From Candidatus Binatia bacterium (GTDB taxonomy: Bacteria; Desulfobacterota_B; Binatia; UBA9968; JAJDTQ01): DNA of 23,544 nt. The stretch is taken from the NCBI GenBank assembly GCA_022827045.1, contig JAJDTQ010000283.1:1-23544 (forward strand), in the 5' to 3' direction. The position numbers and the translations under genes were made by a program. This document shows, in pieces, positions 1 through 7,704 of this stretch. Under the pieces are notes generated by a model, which worked only from the letters and a program-made list of their open reading frames with translations, was not told the DNA's origin and ran no database searches. Within the stretch, counting starts at the first letter, position 1; every line of letters starts with the position of its first letter.

Positions 1-492
1 GCGCCACTTCCAGCCCGCCAGCAGGAAACGCCAGTTGAAGGGAACGGTCAGCTCGGGCTCCCGGCTCTCCCTGCGGACCGGCTTGACCGTGGACAGGTAG
101 GCCTTGAGGGCAAGGATGTCCTGGTCGGTCATGCGAGTAAAGGAAGTGTAGGGGAAGGCGGGAAAGAGGTGCTGGCCCCGGCGGCCGACGCCCTGGCGCA
201 TGGCCCTGAGGAAGTCTTCGTCGGTCCAGTGGCCGATGCCGGTCTCCGGGTCCGGCGTGATGTTGGTGCTGTAGATGACGCCGAAAGGAACCTTGATGGC
301 GTATCCGCCGGCAAGCTCGGCGCCCTTGTTCTTGTAATCGGTATGGCACGCGATACAGAGTCCGGCCCGGGCGAGGTACTTGCCTCGCGCCACGGGATCG
401 TCCGCGGCTCCGGCCGCGGAGAGGCACACCACCGCCCATAGCGCCAACGCCAACCCGACGGCGTATCCTTTCTTGAAACGGGTCACGGGCAT
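1..492 (-). CDS. c-type cytochrome, AdhB-like, 3' end outside window
   Basis: The visible 164 codons are the N-terminal part of a secreted c-type cytochrome that would carry electrons in the periplasm. Residues about 1-30 form a signal peptide: a basic start (RFKKG), a hydrophobic core and a cleavage-like AAGAA. A heme-binding CIACH follows, with Cys46, Cys49 and His50. The downstream block TNITPDPETGIGHWTDEDF and the block PAFPYTSFTRMTDQD match the first heme domain of cytochrome subunits of membrane alcohol or gluconate dehydrogenases. Those subunits carry up to three hemes; whether more follow cannot be seen because the gene leaves the window at base 1. The ATG at 492 lies 20 bp after the stop of the M24 gene and is preceded by GAGGA, so it is probably the last visible gene of the left operon. 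Its dehydrogenase partner is not in the window. Confidence 0.85.
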   Translation of the reverse strand, partial: MPVTRFKKGYAVGLALALWAVVCLSAAGAADDPVARGKYLARAGLCIACHTDYKNKGAELAGGYAIKVPFGVIYSTNITPDPETGIGHWTDEDFLRAMRQGVGRRGQHLFPAFPYTSFTRMTDQDILALKAYLSTVKPVRRESREPELTVPFNWRFLLAGWKWR

Positions 493-512
493 GTCCGGCA
501 GGCTATCCTCGG

Positions 513-1685
513 TCACCCGTTACGGCACACGATAAGCTCTCGCGGACAGTCGTGCATCTTTTCCAGTCCGGTGTCGGTCACACGCATCATCTCGCCAAAC
601 TGGACGCCGCGCAACCCGTCCTCGGTCACCACGTTGGGCTGGATCACCAGGCACATGTCCGTCTCGAAACGGAAATCCGGCGGAGTCCCGCGGCTGGTCT
701 TCCGGGTCCGCAGGATCGGCGGCAACTGGCTGGCCCCGTGGACCACGTCGTCGTAGACCGTGAAGCCGCGCTCGTGCACTACGTCCGCGGCGTCCAGCGC
801 TGGCTCCACTCCGGCCCCCGGCTTGATGACGCCGGCGATGCGGTCGAAGGCCTCCATGGCCACCTCGTGGAGCCGCCGGTACTCCGCGGTAGGCTCCTCG
901 CCGATGGTGAAGGTGCGCAGGACCTGCCCGGTGTAGCCGGCGTAGTTGGTGCTGATCTCGGTGACCAGCACGTCGCCCTTCCGCAGGATGCGGTTGGACA
1001 GGTGCTGCTGAGGCACGCCGCCCGTGGGGTCGTGCATCGAGGTGGTGATCATGAAGTGGATGCCGTTGATGCCGCCCTTGCCCAGGTAGACGTCCTCGAC
1101 GATCCGGGCCAGCTCGTGCTCGGGAATGCCGGGGCGCGCGTGTTCGGTCAGGGCCGCCACCGAATCGTCGCTCATGGCCGCGGCCTGGCGCAGGCGCTCG
1201 ATCTCCTCGGCGCTCTTGACCTGCCGCTGGTCGCGCATCTGCGCGCTGAAATCCGACCATTTCACTTCGGGAAGGGCCTCCACGAGCCGCAGGTAGTGCC
1301 GGTAGGGAACGTTGCCGCAAAGGCCCACCGAGCCTTTCTCCAGGCCGCGCTCCTTCAGATTCTCCAGCACCCGCGGCACCGAGTCCACCGAGCCCGTGGG
1401 GCTGGAGCCGCCGAAGCGGACGTCGTCAATGACGGCCATGCGCTTCGCGTTGGGCAGGTGGTTGGACAACTGCACGAACAGCGTGGGCTCTCCGTCGCGC
1501 GGATAGATGAAGTAGGCCTCGGAGGTGGCGAGCCAGTTGCACAGGTAGTGGATGTCCGGCGCGGTGCGGCTGCCGTAGAACACCACGGCGTCGAGGCCCA
1601 TGCCGTCCATGCGGGCCTGCACCGCCGTGTTCCGGCGTTCGTACTCCGTGTCGGAAAAGCTGAGGTAGTCGGGATCACAAGCCAT
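513..1685 (-). CDS. M24-family (creatinase/aminopeptidase P fold) hydrolase
   Basis: This is a 390-residue two-domain protein of the M24 pita-bread family: a creatinase-type N-terminal domain (about 10-150) and a catalytic-fold domain (about 160-380). Family peptidases use five metal ligands, Asp, Asp, His, Glu, Glu. Here the aligned positions are Glu243, Gln254 (spacing of 11 conserved), His316 (in VVHGAS), Gln349 (in VIQPN) and Gly364 next to Glu365. Only the His is kept, so a dinuclear metal site is unlikely and the protein may work like metal-free creatinase on a small amidino or amide substrate; that is inference. The ATG at 1685 is preferred over an upstream in-frame start at 1712 because GGAGAAG sits just before it. 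It follows the MFS gene by about 90 bp and precedes the cytochrome by 20 bp. An ordinary Xaa-Pro peptidase label should be treated with caution. Confidence 0.87.
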   Translation of the reverse strand: MACDPDYLSFSDTEYERRNTAVQARMDGMGLDAVVFYGSRTAPDIHYLCNWLATSEAYFIYPRDGEPTLFVQLSNHLPNAKRMAVIDDVRFGGSSPTGSVDSVPRVLENLKERGLEKGSVGLCGNVPYRHYLRLVEALPEVKWSDFSAQMRDQRQVKSAEEIERLRQAAAMSDDSVAALTEHARPGIPEHELARIVEDVYLGKGGINGIHFMITTSMHDPTGGVPQQHLSNRILRKGDVLVTEISTNYAGYTGQVLRTFTIGEEPTAEYRRLHEVAMEAFDRIAGVIKPGAGVEPALDAADVVHERGFTVYDDVVHGASQLPPILRTRKTSRGTPPDFRFETDMCLVIQPNVVTEDGLRGVQFGEMMRVTDTGLEKMHDCPRELIVCRNG

Positions 1686-1776
1686 GCATCTTCTCCATTC
1701 GCTTCCGTCCACGATGATGAGGATGCCGCCGCCGTCCGGATGCCGCGCCGGGCTCCCCGCGGCGTCGCCGCGTGGC

Positions 1777-3105
1777 TCAGGTGGCCGCCAGTCCGGGCTG
1801 CAGCGGCGCCAGCCGAGCCGGCGGGTCCTTGGCGATGGCCATCGACATGCCCGCGGCCAGCACCGCCAGCACCGCCCCGGTGAGGAAGGACGGCACGTAG
1901 TCGCCGAACACGTCGTACGCGATGCCGCTGCCCTGAGCCATGGCGGCGCCGCCCAGTTGGTGCGCCAGAAAGATCAGGCCGTAGATGCTGCCCACCGAGT
2001 TCTTGCCGAAGGTGTTGCCGGCGATGGCCACCACCGGCGGCACCGTGGCGAACCAGTCCAGCCCGTAGATCACCGCGAAGACGAACATGCCGGCCGGGCC
2101 GGTGACCGACGGCAGGATGAACAGCGAGAGCGCCCGCAGACCGTAGATCCAGGCCAGCACCTTGCGCGGGTCCATGCGGTCGCAGAGCCACCCGGCCCCC
2201 ATGGTGCCGACGAAGTTCAGGCCGGCCATGATCCCCACGGTCAGGCTGGCCACCTGGGGGGTGATGCCGATGTCCAGGGCGTGGGGGATCATGTTCGCCC
2301 CGATGAGGCCGTTGGAGGTCCCGCCGCAGATGGCATAGCCGCCGGCCAGGAGCCAGAAGGTGCGCGTGCGGATCGCGTCCCGCACCGCGGTGGTGGTGAC
2401 CGGCGCGACGCCGCCGGGCTTTGCAGCCGCGGCCGCCGCGGCCTCCGACTCGCCCAGCGCCTCGTCCCCCACCTCGGCCGGATCGTTGCGCATGAGCCAC
2501 AACACCAGCAGGAAGGCCACCACCGCCACACCCGAAAGCGTCATGGCAGCCGCTCGCCAGCCCCAGGCCACGATCATGCCCAGCACCACCGGGATGAAGA
2601 TGAGCTGCCCGGTGGAGCCGGCGGCGTTCAGCAGGCCCAGCACCACGCCGCGGTGGCGCACGAACCAGCGATGGGCGACGCTGGCGGCCAGCACCGACGA
2701 GATGCCGCCCGCGCCGGTGCCGACGATCAGGCCCCAAACCAGCAGGAACTGCCATAGCTCGTTGATGAACGCGGTGGCTCCCGCCCCCACCGCCAACAGC
2801 ACCAGCGCCACGAGCATCACCAACCGCGGTCCCCGGCGGTCCTGGAAGCGTCCGGCGAAGGGGCCGATGGCGCCGTAGAGCACCAGGTTGATGGATATGG
2901 CGGCGTTGATCGCGCCGCGGCTCCAGCCGAAGTCCGCTTCCAGCGGCCGCACGAAGGTCTGCGGCGCGGCGCGGATACCGGCTGCCATCAGCGACGCCGT
3001 GAAGGTCGTCGCCACCACCACCCAGCCGTAGAAGAACCGGACGTTGAGCGGATTGCGGGGCCGCCGCCGTTGGCCGTCAACAATGATGCCCGGGTCCGTG
3101 TCCAT
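1777..3105 (-). CDS. MFS transporter, monocarboxylate/OFA-like
   Basis: A 442-residue inner-membrane permease of the major facilitator superfamily with about 12 hydrophobic segments in two halves. The N-terminal segment begins FFYGWVVVATTF, typical of the oxalate/formate antiporter-like and monocarboxylate MFS groups, and the 2-3 loop has GRFQDRRGPR, the usual MFS signature position. The halves are joined by a charged, alanine-rich loop at about residues 205-230 that contains a run of seven alanines. It likely moves an organic acid anion, which suits the catabolic neighbours, but the substrate cannot be read from sequence. The start ATG at 3105 lies 18 bp after the LLM oxidoreductase stop, so the genes are probably co-transcribed. 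A short GC-rich inverted repeat (1758-1772) sits just after its stop. Confidence 0.9.
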   Translation of the reverse strand: MDTDPGIIVDGQRRRPRNPLNVRFFYGWVVVATTFTASLMAAGIRAAPQTFVRPLEADFGWSRGAINAAISINLVLYGAIGPFAGRFQDRRGPRLVMLVALVLLAVGAGATAFINELWQFLLVWGLIVGTGAGGISSVLAASVAHRWFVRHRGVVLGLLNAAGSTGQLIFIPVVLGMIVAWGWRAAAMTLSGVAVVAFLLVLWLMRNDPAEVGDEALGESEAAAAAAAKPGGVAPVTTTAVRDAIRTRTFWLLAGGYAICGGTSNGLIGANMIPHALDIGITPQVASLTVGIMAGLNFVGTMGAGWLCDRMDPRKVLAWIYGLRALSLFILPSVTGPAGMFVFAVIYGLDWFATVPPVVAIAGNTFGKNSVGSIYGLIFLAHQLGGAAMAQGSGIAYDVFGDYVPSFLTGAVLAVLAAGMSMAIAKDPPARLAPLQPGLAAT

Positions 3106-3123
3106 CGCCTGGTGCTTTCGTTT

Positions 3124-4128
3124 CTACGCGCGCGGCCCCAGAGTCTCCACGGCACCCTCGTAGTCTTCGAGCCGGGGCAGCAGCAGCGGGTTGTCCACGC
3201 CGGCTTCGCGGTATTCGTCGATGCGCCGGCGGCAAGTCCCCGCGTCCCCCAGCAGATAGAACGACTCCACCATCTCCTCGGTGATGAGCCCGACGGCGGC
3301 CTTCTCGCCGCGGCTCTCCGCGGTGGCACGAAGCTCCGGCAGGATGTCGGGGTCGAAGCCGCCCCGCTCCAGCAGCACCTCTCCCACGAACGGCTCGGCC
3401 AGGAGCCGCACCATCCGTTCCTTGAGGGCGGGCATCATCCGCGCCGGATCGTCGGTCAGCCGAACGATCAGCATGCAGGCGATGTCGATGGAGGTCGGAT
3501 CGCGCCCGGCCTCGCGGGCCGCCGCCGCGATCTCCCCGACCGCGTAGCGCACGTAGCTCGCCGGCACGTAGGCGTTGAGCAGCACGCCGTCGGCCACCGC
3601 GCCCGCCAGCCGCAGCGCCTTGGGGCCGATGGCGGCCAGGTAGATCGGCAGGCGTTCCTGCGCCGGCGTCACCGCCAACCGCACGGCCTTCAAGTCCCAA
3701 TAGGCGGCCGCGCCGCTGGCGCGCTCACCAGCCAACAGGCGCCTGAGCTGCGCAACCGTCTCCTTCATGTGGGCCAGCGGCCGCTCGTAGGGCATGCCCA
3801 TGCGGCCCTCGATCACCCACTTGTCGCTCCGCCCCAGCCCGAGCAGGAAACGGCCCCCGGAAATCCGGTCCAGGGTGGCCGCCGACATGCCCAAGAGCGC
3901 CGGGTTCCGCGTGTAGGGATTCGTAACGCCCAAGCCGAGCCTGATGCGCGTCGTGGCGGCGGCCAGGAACCCCAGCAGCGAGAAGGTCTCCTCGTGGAAA
4001 TAGCGCTCCGTCACCCACAGGGAATCGAAGCCGGCCTCCTCCGCGACGCGGGCGTAGTTACGCAGCTCGTCGCCGCTGTCGATGCCATGATACAGCACCA
4101 TGCCCAGCCGTGGCGTCGAGGATGTCAA
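3124..4128 (-). CDS. LLM-class flavin-dependent oxidoreductase
   Basis: A protein of about 334 residues with the bacterial luciferase-like TIM-barrel fold; such enzymes use FMN or F420 to oxidise or reduce small organics. Recognisable blocks are RLGMVLYHGI (first strand), AGFDSLWVTERYF, RIRLGLGVTNPYTRNPALL, DRISGGRFLLGLGRSDKWVI and LPIYLAAIGPKALRLAGAVADG. The start is a decision. A TTG at 4128 overlaps the permease stop as TTGA and keeps the whole first beta strand; an ATG at 4101 would cut into that strand and give 325 residues. I prefer the TTG. The same open frame runs much further upstream to 4968, but that part is antisense-type shadow over the permease. Its place between an ABC permease pair and an MFS transporter suggests it acts on the imported compound. 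F420 versus FMN use cannot be decided. Confidence 0.87.
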   Translation of the reverse strand: MTSSTPRLGMVLYHGIDSGDELRNYARVAEEAGFDSLWVTERYFHEETFSLLGFLAAATTRIRLGLGVTNPYTRNPALLGMSAATLDRISGGRFLLGLGRSDKWVIEGRMGMPYERPLAHMKETVAQLRRLLAGERASGAAAYWDLKAVRLAVTPAQERLPIYLAAIGPKALRLAGAVADGVLLNAYVPASYVRYAVGEIAAAAREAGRDPTSIDIACMLIVRLTDDPARMMPALKERMVRLLAEPFVGEVLLERGGFDPDILPELRATAESRGEKAAVGLITEEMVESFYLLGDAGTCRRRIDEYREAGVDNPLLLPRLEDYEGAVETLGPRA

Positions 4129-5051
4129 ATGTAGGTTCCCGCCCGCTTGAGCCTCGGGTCCAGGACGTCGCGGAGGGCGTCGCCCAGTAGGTTGATCCCC
4201 AGCACGGTCACGAAGATGGACAGACCGGGGAACAGCGCCAGCCACCAGGCCGTGCTGATGTAGATGCGGCCGTCGGCGAGCATGGTGCCCCAGGTGGGGA
4301 TCTCGGGGGGCACGCCCAGGCCGAGGAAGCTCAGGCTCGCCTCGGAGATGATGGAGGAAGCCATGGCAAAGGTGCCGATGACCAGCGACACCTGGATGAG
4401 GTTGGGGATGATGTGGCGCGCGATGATCTGGGTGTGGCTGGCTCCGAGCGACTTGGCGGAGATGACGAACTCCCGCGCCTTGAGCGACAGGCTCTGTCCC
4501 CGAGTCACCCGGCAGTACTGTATCCAGCGCTGCGCCACCAGGGCCAGGATGAGGTTGCCGAGCCCCTGTCCCAGGAACGCCATGATGCTGAGCGCCAGCA
4601 GAAGCGGCGGAAAGGCCCACACCACCTCCACGAATTTCTGGATGGTGAAGTCGACGTTGCCGCCGAAATAGCCGGAGGTGGCCCCCAGGATCACACCCAC
4701 GAGGCCGGAGATGAACACGACGGCGAAGGCGATCAGCAGCGACACCCGGGCGCCGAAGATGATACGGCTCAGGATGTCCCGGCCGAGGTTGTCGGTGCCG
4801 AGGAAATGGGGGCCCCAGAACCACTGAGGCGCCCACAGCATGGATTCGAGGCTCTGATGGTTGGGGTCGTAAGGCGCCACGAACGGCCCGAAGGCGCCCA
4901 CGATGGCGAATATCACGACGATGGAGCCGCCGATGTAGACCTTGGTCCGCATCCACGGGCGCCACCACTGGCCGCCGCGCCGTGTAGTCCCGGCTTCCGG
5001 CTGGCCCATGTTGCCGATGCTAATACCGGATTCTTGGGTCGATGATTGCAT
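4125..5051 (-). CDS. ABC transporter permease, DppC/OppC type
   Basis: This 308-residue inner-membrane protein is the second permease of a peptide/nickel/opine-type ABC importer. It has a cytoplasmic N-terminus, a first membrane segment near 35-57 and about five more. The ATPase-contacting EAA loop is seen as REFVISAKSLGASHTQ with RHIIPNLIQ at about residues 194-220, and the C-terminus has LLGDALRDVLDPRLK, a hallmark of DppC. The ATG at 5051 would overlap dppB-like sequence by 32 bp. A second ATG at 5009, a few bases after the dppB-like stop, gives 294 residues and is equally possible; neither has a good ribosome site. Its stop overlaps the LLM gene by 4 bp. No binding protein or ATPase is in the window, so the pair must borrow them or they lie beyond the left edge. 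Confidence 0.92.
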   Translation of the reverse strand: MQSSTQESGISIGNMGQPEAGTTRRGGQWWRPWMRTKVYIGGSIVVIFAIVGAFGPFVAPYDPNHQSLESMLWAPQWFWGPHFLGTDNLGRDILSRIIFGARVSLLIAFAVVFISGLVGVILGATSGYFGGNVDFTIQKFVEVVWAFPPLLLALSIMAFLGQGLGNLILALVAQRWIQYCRVTRGQSLSLKAREFVISAKSLGASHTQIIARHIIPNLIQVSLVIGTFAMASSIISEASLSFLGLGVPPEIPTWGTMLADGRIYISTAWWLALFPGLSIFVTVLGINLLGDALRDVLDPRLKRAGTYI

Positions 5052-6021
5052 AGAGCACGTCGATCAAAAAATTGATGGCGACGAACGCCGCCGTGTACAC
5101 CAGCACCAGTCCGGTCACCAGCGGATGATCCCGGGCGTTGAGAGCGGTGACCAGCAGACTGCCGCTGCCGGGCCACGAGAAGACCGTCTCCACGATGATC
5201 GAGCCGCTCAAGAGCGTGCCCAGCTCCAGCCCCACCACGGTGATGACCGGGATCAGCGCGTTGCTCACCACGTGGCGCCACAGCACCTTGCGCTCCACCA
5301 GCCCCTTGGCCCGGGCCGTGGTCACGTACTCCTCGTGCATGACCTCCAGCACCGACGAGCGGGTCACGCGCATGAGGATCCCGAGCATGTTGGAGCCCAG
5401 CGCCAGCGCAGGCAGAAAGACGTGCTCGGCGCCGTCGCGCACTCCGGCCCAGTTCCCCTGGAGCGCGCTGTCGAGGATGTAGAAGCCGGTGATGGGCTCG
5501 CCGGAGATACCGTAGGTGTCCCGTCCCGCGGACGGGAGAATATTGAGTATGCCGGCGAACAGCAGGATCAGCATGATGCCGAACCAGAAACTGGGCATGC
5601 TGATGCCGAACAGGCCGAAGGTCGTACCCGTGTTGTCCACCCAGGAGTTGGGCTTGGCCGCCGCCCATACCCCGAGGGGTATGGCGAATATGACCGCTAT
5701 GATGACCGAGGCGGTAGCCAGCTCCAGGGTCGCCGGAATGCGGGCGACGATCACGTCCAGCACCGGCTCGTCGTACTTGAAGGAGCGGCCGAAGTCCCCT
5801 TTGACCGCCGACATGAAGAACTTGACGTACTGGACGTAGACGGGCTGGTCCAGCCCCCACCGCTCCCTGGCCTGATCGATGTCCTCCTGGGTGGAGTCCT
5901 CGCCCAGCAGCATGAGCGTGGGGTCGCCCGGAGCGGCCTGGATCAACAGGAAAACCAGCAGGCTGATCAGCACCATGACCGGGATCGTCCCGATCAGGCG
6001 GCGAAGCAGATAAGTTCCCAT
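5020..6021 (-). CDS. ABC transporter permease, DppB/OppB type
   Basis: A 333-residue inner-membrane permease. It starts MGTYLLRRLIGTIPVMVL and continues into LIQAAPGDP, the standard N-terminus of DppB/OppB/GsiC proteins. The EAA loop for contact with the ATPase is EYVTTARAKGL with RHVVSNALIPVITV at about residues 230-260, and the C-terminus is NFLIDVLYAIIDPRIRY, again canonical. It is the first gene of the minus-strand left operon and is divergent from the UbiD gene. GAGG lies about 10 nt upstream of the ATG, and a 10-bp palindrome (6022-6031) sits between that site and the start codon. Family members import di- and oligopeptides, nickel, opines or glutathione; given the neighbours, an amide or opine-like substrate is possible but unproven. 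Confidence 0.93.
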   Translation of the reverse strand: MGTYLLRRLIGTIPVMVLISLLVFLLIQAAPGDPTLMLLGEDSTQEDIDQARERWGLDQPVYVQYVKFFMSAVKGDFGRSFKYDEPVLDVIVARIPATLELATASVIIAVIFAIPLGVWAAAKPNSWVDNTGTTFGLFGISMPSFWFGIMLILLFAGILNILPSAGRDTYGISGEPITGFYILDSALQGNWAGVRDGAEHVFLPALALGSNMLGILMRVTRSSVLEVMHEEYVTTARAKGLVERKVLWRHVVSNALIPVITVVGLELGTLLSGSIIVETVFSWPGSGSLLVTALNARDHPLVTGLVLVYTAAFVAINFLIDVLYAIIDPRIRY

Positions 6022-6031
6022 GGCACGTGCC
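6022..6031. promoter_or_regulatory. 10-bp palindrome at the start of the permease operon
   Basis: GGCACGTGCC is a perfect palindrome directly abutting the ATG of the DppB-like gene on the minus strand. It covers the stretch between the GAGG ribosome site and the start codon. It could be an operator for the divergent promoter region or could be chance in GC-rich DNA. Confidence 0.25.
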
Positions 6032-6043
6032 TCGAAAATCTAC

Positions 6044-6072
6044 CGTCTATGCCATGGGCGGCGGGATTTCAA
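6044..6072 (-). promoter_or_regulatory. weak candidate promoter for the left operon
   Basis: On the minus strand TTGAAA (6072-6067) is followed after 17 bp by TAGACG (6049-6044), about 23 bp before the ATG at 6021. The -35 is good and the -10 poor. It is the best pair seen in the 126-bp divergent region and is offered with low confidence. Confidence 0.22.
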
Positions 6073-6147
6073 GGACCTGTCGCCGAAGCCTCGGGGCGTG
6101 CTATGGATGGAAGGGACGCCTCTCCGGGGGTTGGGAAGGACACACCC

Positions 6148-7560
6148 ATGGCAAAGGACCTGCGCGCGTTCATCGAGCAACTGGCGGCATCGGCGCCGGA
6201 CCAGATCCGCATGGTCACCCGCCGGGTGGACCGCAGGTTCGACATTACCTCCATTGCCGAACGGCTGGGCGAGGACGGAACGTTTCCCGCGCTGTTCTTT
6301 ACCGCCGTGGATGGGGCGTCCATGCCGCTGGTCATCAACCTGACGGCGACCTACGAGCGGCTGGCGCTGGCGCTGGGCACCAGCGTTGCGGACATGGCCC
6401 GGGTCTACGGCGAGCGGCAGGCCAAGCCCATCCAGGCCGAGACCGTGGCCGACGGGCCGGTGAAGGAGGTGGTGCTCAAGGGAGACGCGGTGGACCTGTC
6501 GTCGCTCCCGATCCCGTTCCACAACGAGCTCGACGCCGGGCCCTACATCACCGGCGGCGTCATGATCCTCCGGGATCCCGATACCGGCGCGCAGAACGCC
6601 GGCCTTTACCGCCATCAGCTCCACGATCCCCGCACCCTCGGAGTTTACATCCAGGGCAGCCACCACGGTGGCTACATCTACCGGCGCAATTCGGAGCGAG
6701 GTGAACCCACGGAGTTCGCCCTGGTCATCGGACATTACCCCACGTTCATGCTCGGGGCGGTGTCGCGGCTGCCGGGCATCGGCGGCGAGTTCGCCGAGGC
6801 GGGCGCCCTCTTGCAGGAGCCCATCGAGTTGGTGAAGGCGGAGACGGTGGACCTCATGGTGCCGGCCCATGCGGAGATCGTTGTCGAGGGGCGGCTGCTG
6901 CCGGACGAGACCCGGCTCGAAGGCCCGTTCGGGGAATGGACCGGCTACTACGTGAGCGTCGGCGCACAACCGGTGATGCACGTGTCGGCCATGACCATGC
7001 GCCGGAACCCCATCTACTACGATGTCTTCCCCGCGGGCCAGGAACACCTGGTGCTGGGCAGCCTGCCGCGCATGGGGACCATCTACCGCCGGGTGCGGGA
7101 GGCGGTCCCCGGCGTGGTCAACGTCAACGTGCCGGCCCACGCACGCACCCATTGCTACATCTCCATCCGCAAGACCAAGGATTCGGAGGTCAAGCGCGCG
7201 GCCATGGCCGCCATCTCCACGGAGCCCGAGAACCTCCGTTGCGTGGTTGTGGTGGACGACGACATCAACGTGTTCAACGAACCCGAGGTGACCTGGGCGG
7301 TGGGGACGCGCATGCGCCCGGACAAGGACGTGCTGACGATCCCGGACTGGAACGGGCCGGGCGACCTGCTGCCCTCCAACTGGACCTACACCGTGGACGG
7401 GACCCACGAGCCGGTGATGGGCGCGGTGATGATCCTGGACGCCACCAAACCGGCACCGCCGGTCCAGTACCCGCAGCGCGCCCGCCCGCCCCGGGACAAG
7501 GTGCGGGAGGTGCGGCTGGAAGGGTTGCTGGAGCCCTTCGACCGCTCGCTGCTGCGGTAG
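6148..7560 (+). CDS. UbiD-family prenylated-FMN decarboxylase
   Basis: A 470-residue UbiD-type enzyme; the family uses prenylated FMN to decarboxylate, or run in reverse on, aromatic and alpha,beta-unsaturated acids in the cytoplasm. The prFMN-binding and catalytic signature is clear: NAGLYRHQLHD with Arg155, GSHHGGYIYRRN, and EGPFGEWTGYY with Glu258 and Glu263, matching the Arg-Glu-Glu triad known from Fdc1/UbiD. The C-terminal part has VVVDDDINVFNEPEVTWAVG, also standard. Length is in the usual 450-500 range. The ATG at 6148 has GGGAAGGA seven bases upstream; the same frame is open far upstream (to 4942), but that is shadow over the permease genes. It heads the plus-strand block with a TTT importer, so its substrate is likely an imported organic acid. 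No UbiX-type flavin prenyltransferase is in the window, so the cofactor must be made elsewhere. Confidence 0.93.
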   Translation: MAKDLRAFIEQLAASAPDQIRMVTRRVDRRFDITSIAERLGEDGTFPALFFTAVDGASMPLVINLTATYERLALALGTSVADMARVYGERQAKPIQAETVADGPVKEVVLKGDAVDLSSLPIPFHNELDAGPYITGGVMILRDPDTGAQNAGLYRHQLHDPRTLGVYIQGSHHGGYIYRRNSERGEPTEFALVIGHYPTFMLGAVSRLPGIGGEFAEAGALLQEPIELVKAETVDLMVPAHAEIVVEGRLLPDETRLEGPFGEWTGYYVSVGAQPVMHVSAMTMRRNPIYYDVFPAGQEHLVLGSLPRMGTIYRRVREAVPGVVNVNVPAHARTHCYISIRKTKDSEVKRAAMAAISTEPENLRCVVVVDDDINVFNEPEVTWAVGTRMRPDKDVLTIPDWNGPGDLLPSNWTYTVDGTHEPVMGAVMILDATKPAPPVQYPQRARPPRDKVREVRLEGLLEPFDRSLLR

Positions 7561-7612
7561 AGACGCCCCCACCGGGTCCTGTCTCCCGGACGCGGCCCCC
7601 TCCTGCAATGCC

Positions 7613-7641
7613 TTGACCGGGTTTCCAATGAGTGCGAGAAT
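7613..7641 (+). promoter_or_regulatory. candidate promoter for the TTT transporter genes
   Basis: TTGACC (7613-7618) and GAGAAT (7636-7641) are separated by exactly 17 bp, in the 144-bp gap between the UbiD gene and the binding-protein gene. Transcription would start near 7648 and give a leader of about 57 nt. The -35 matches 5 of 6 consensus bases and the -10 matches 4 of 6. Confidence 0.35.
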
Positions 7642-7704
7642 CCGCCACGCATCGCTGAGAGTGTGTCCTAAGGGTTTACTCGTCGAACCGAAAAGGAGGC
7701 TGTC

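Noticed and set aside
1758..1772. GC-rich inverted repeat after the MFS gene as a terminator
   Set aside because: The repeat leaves only one unpaired central base, so the usable stem is about six pairs, and no T run follows; the gene order argues for read-through.
552..1883. 443-codon plus-strand open frame over the M24 gene
   Set aside because: Shadow of a motif-bearing minus-strand gene, with no recognisable domain.
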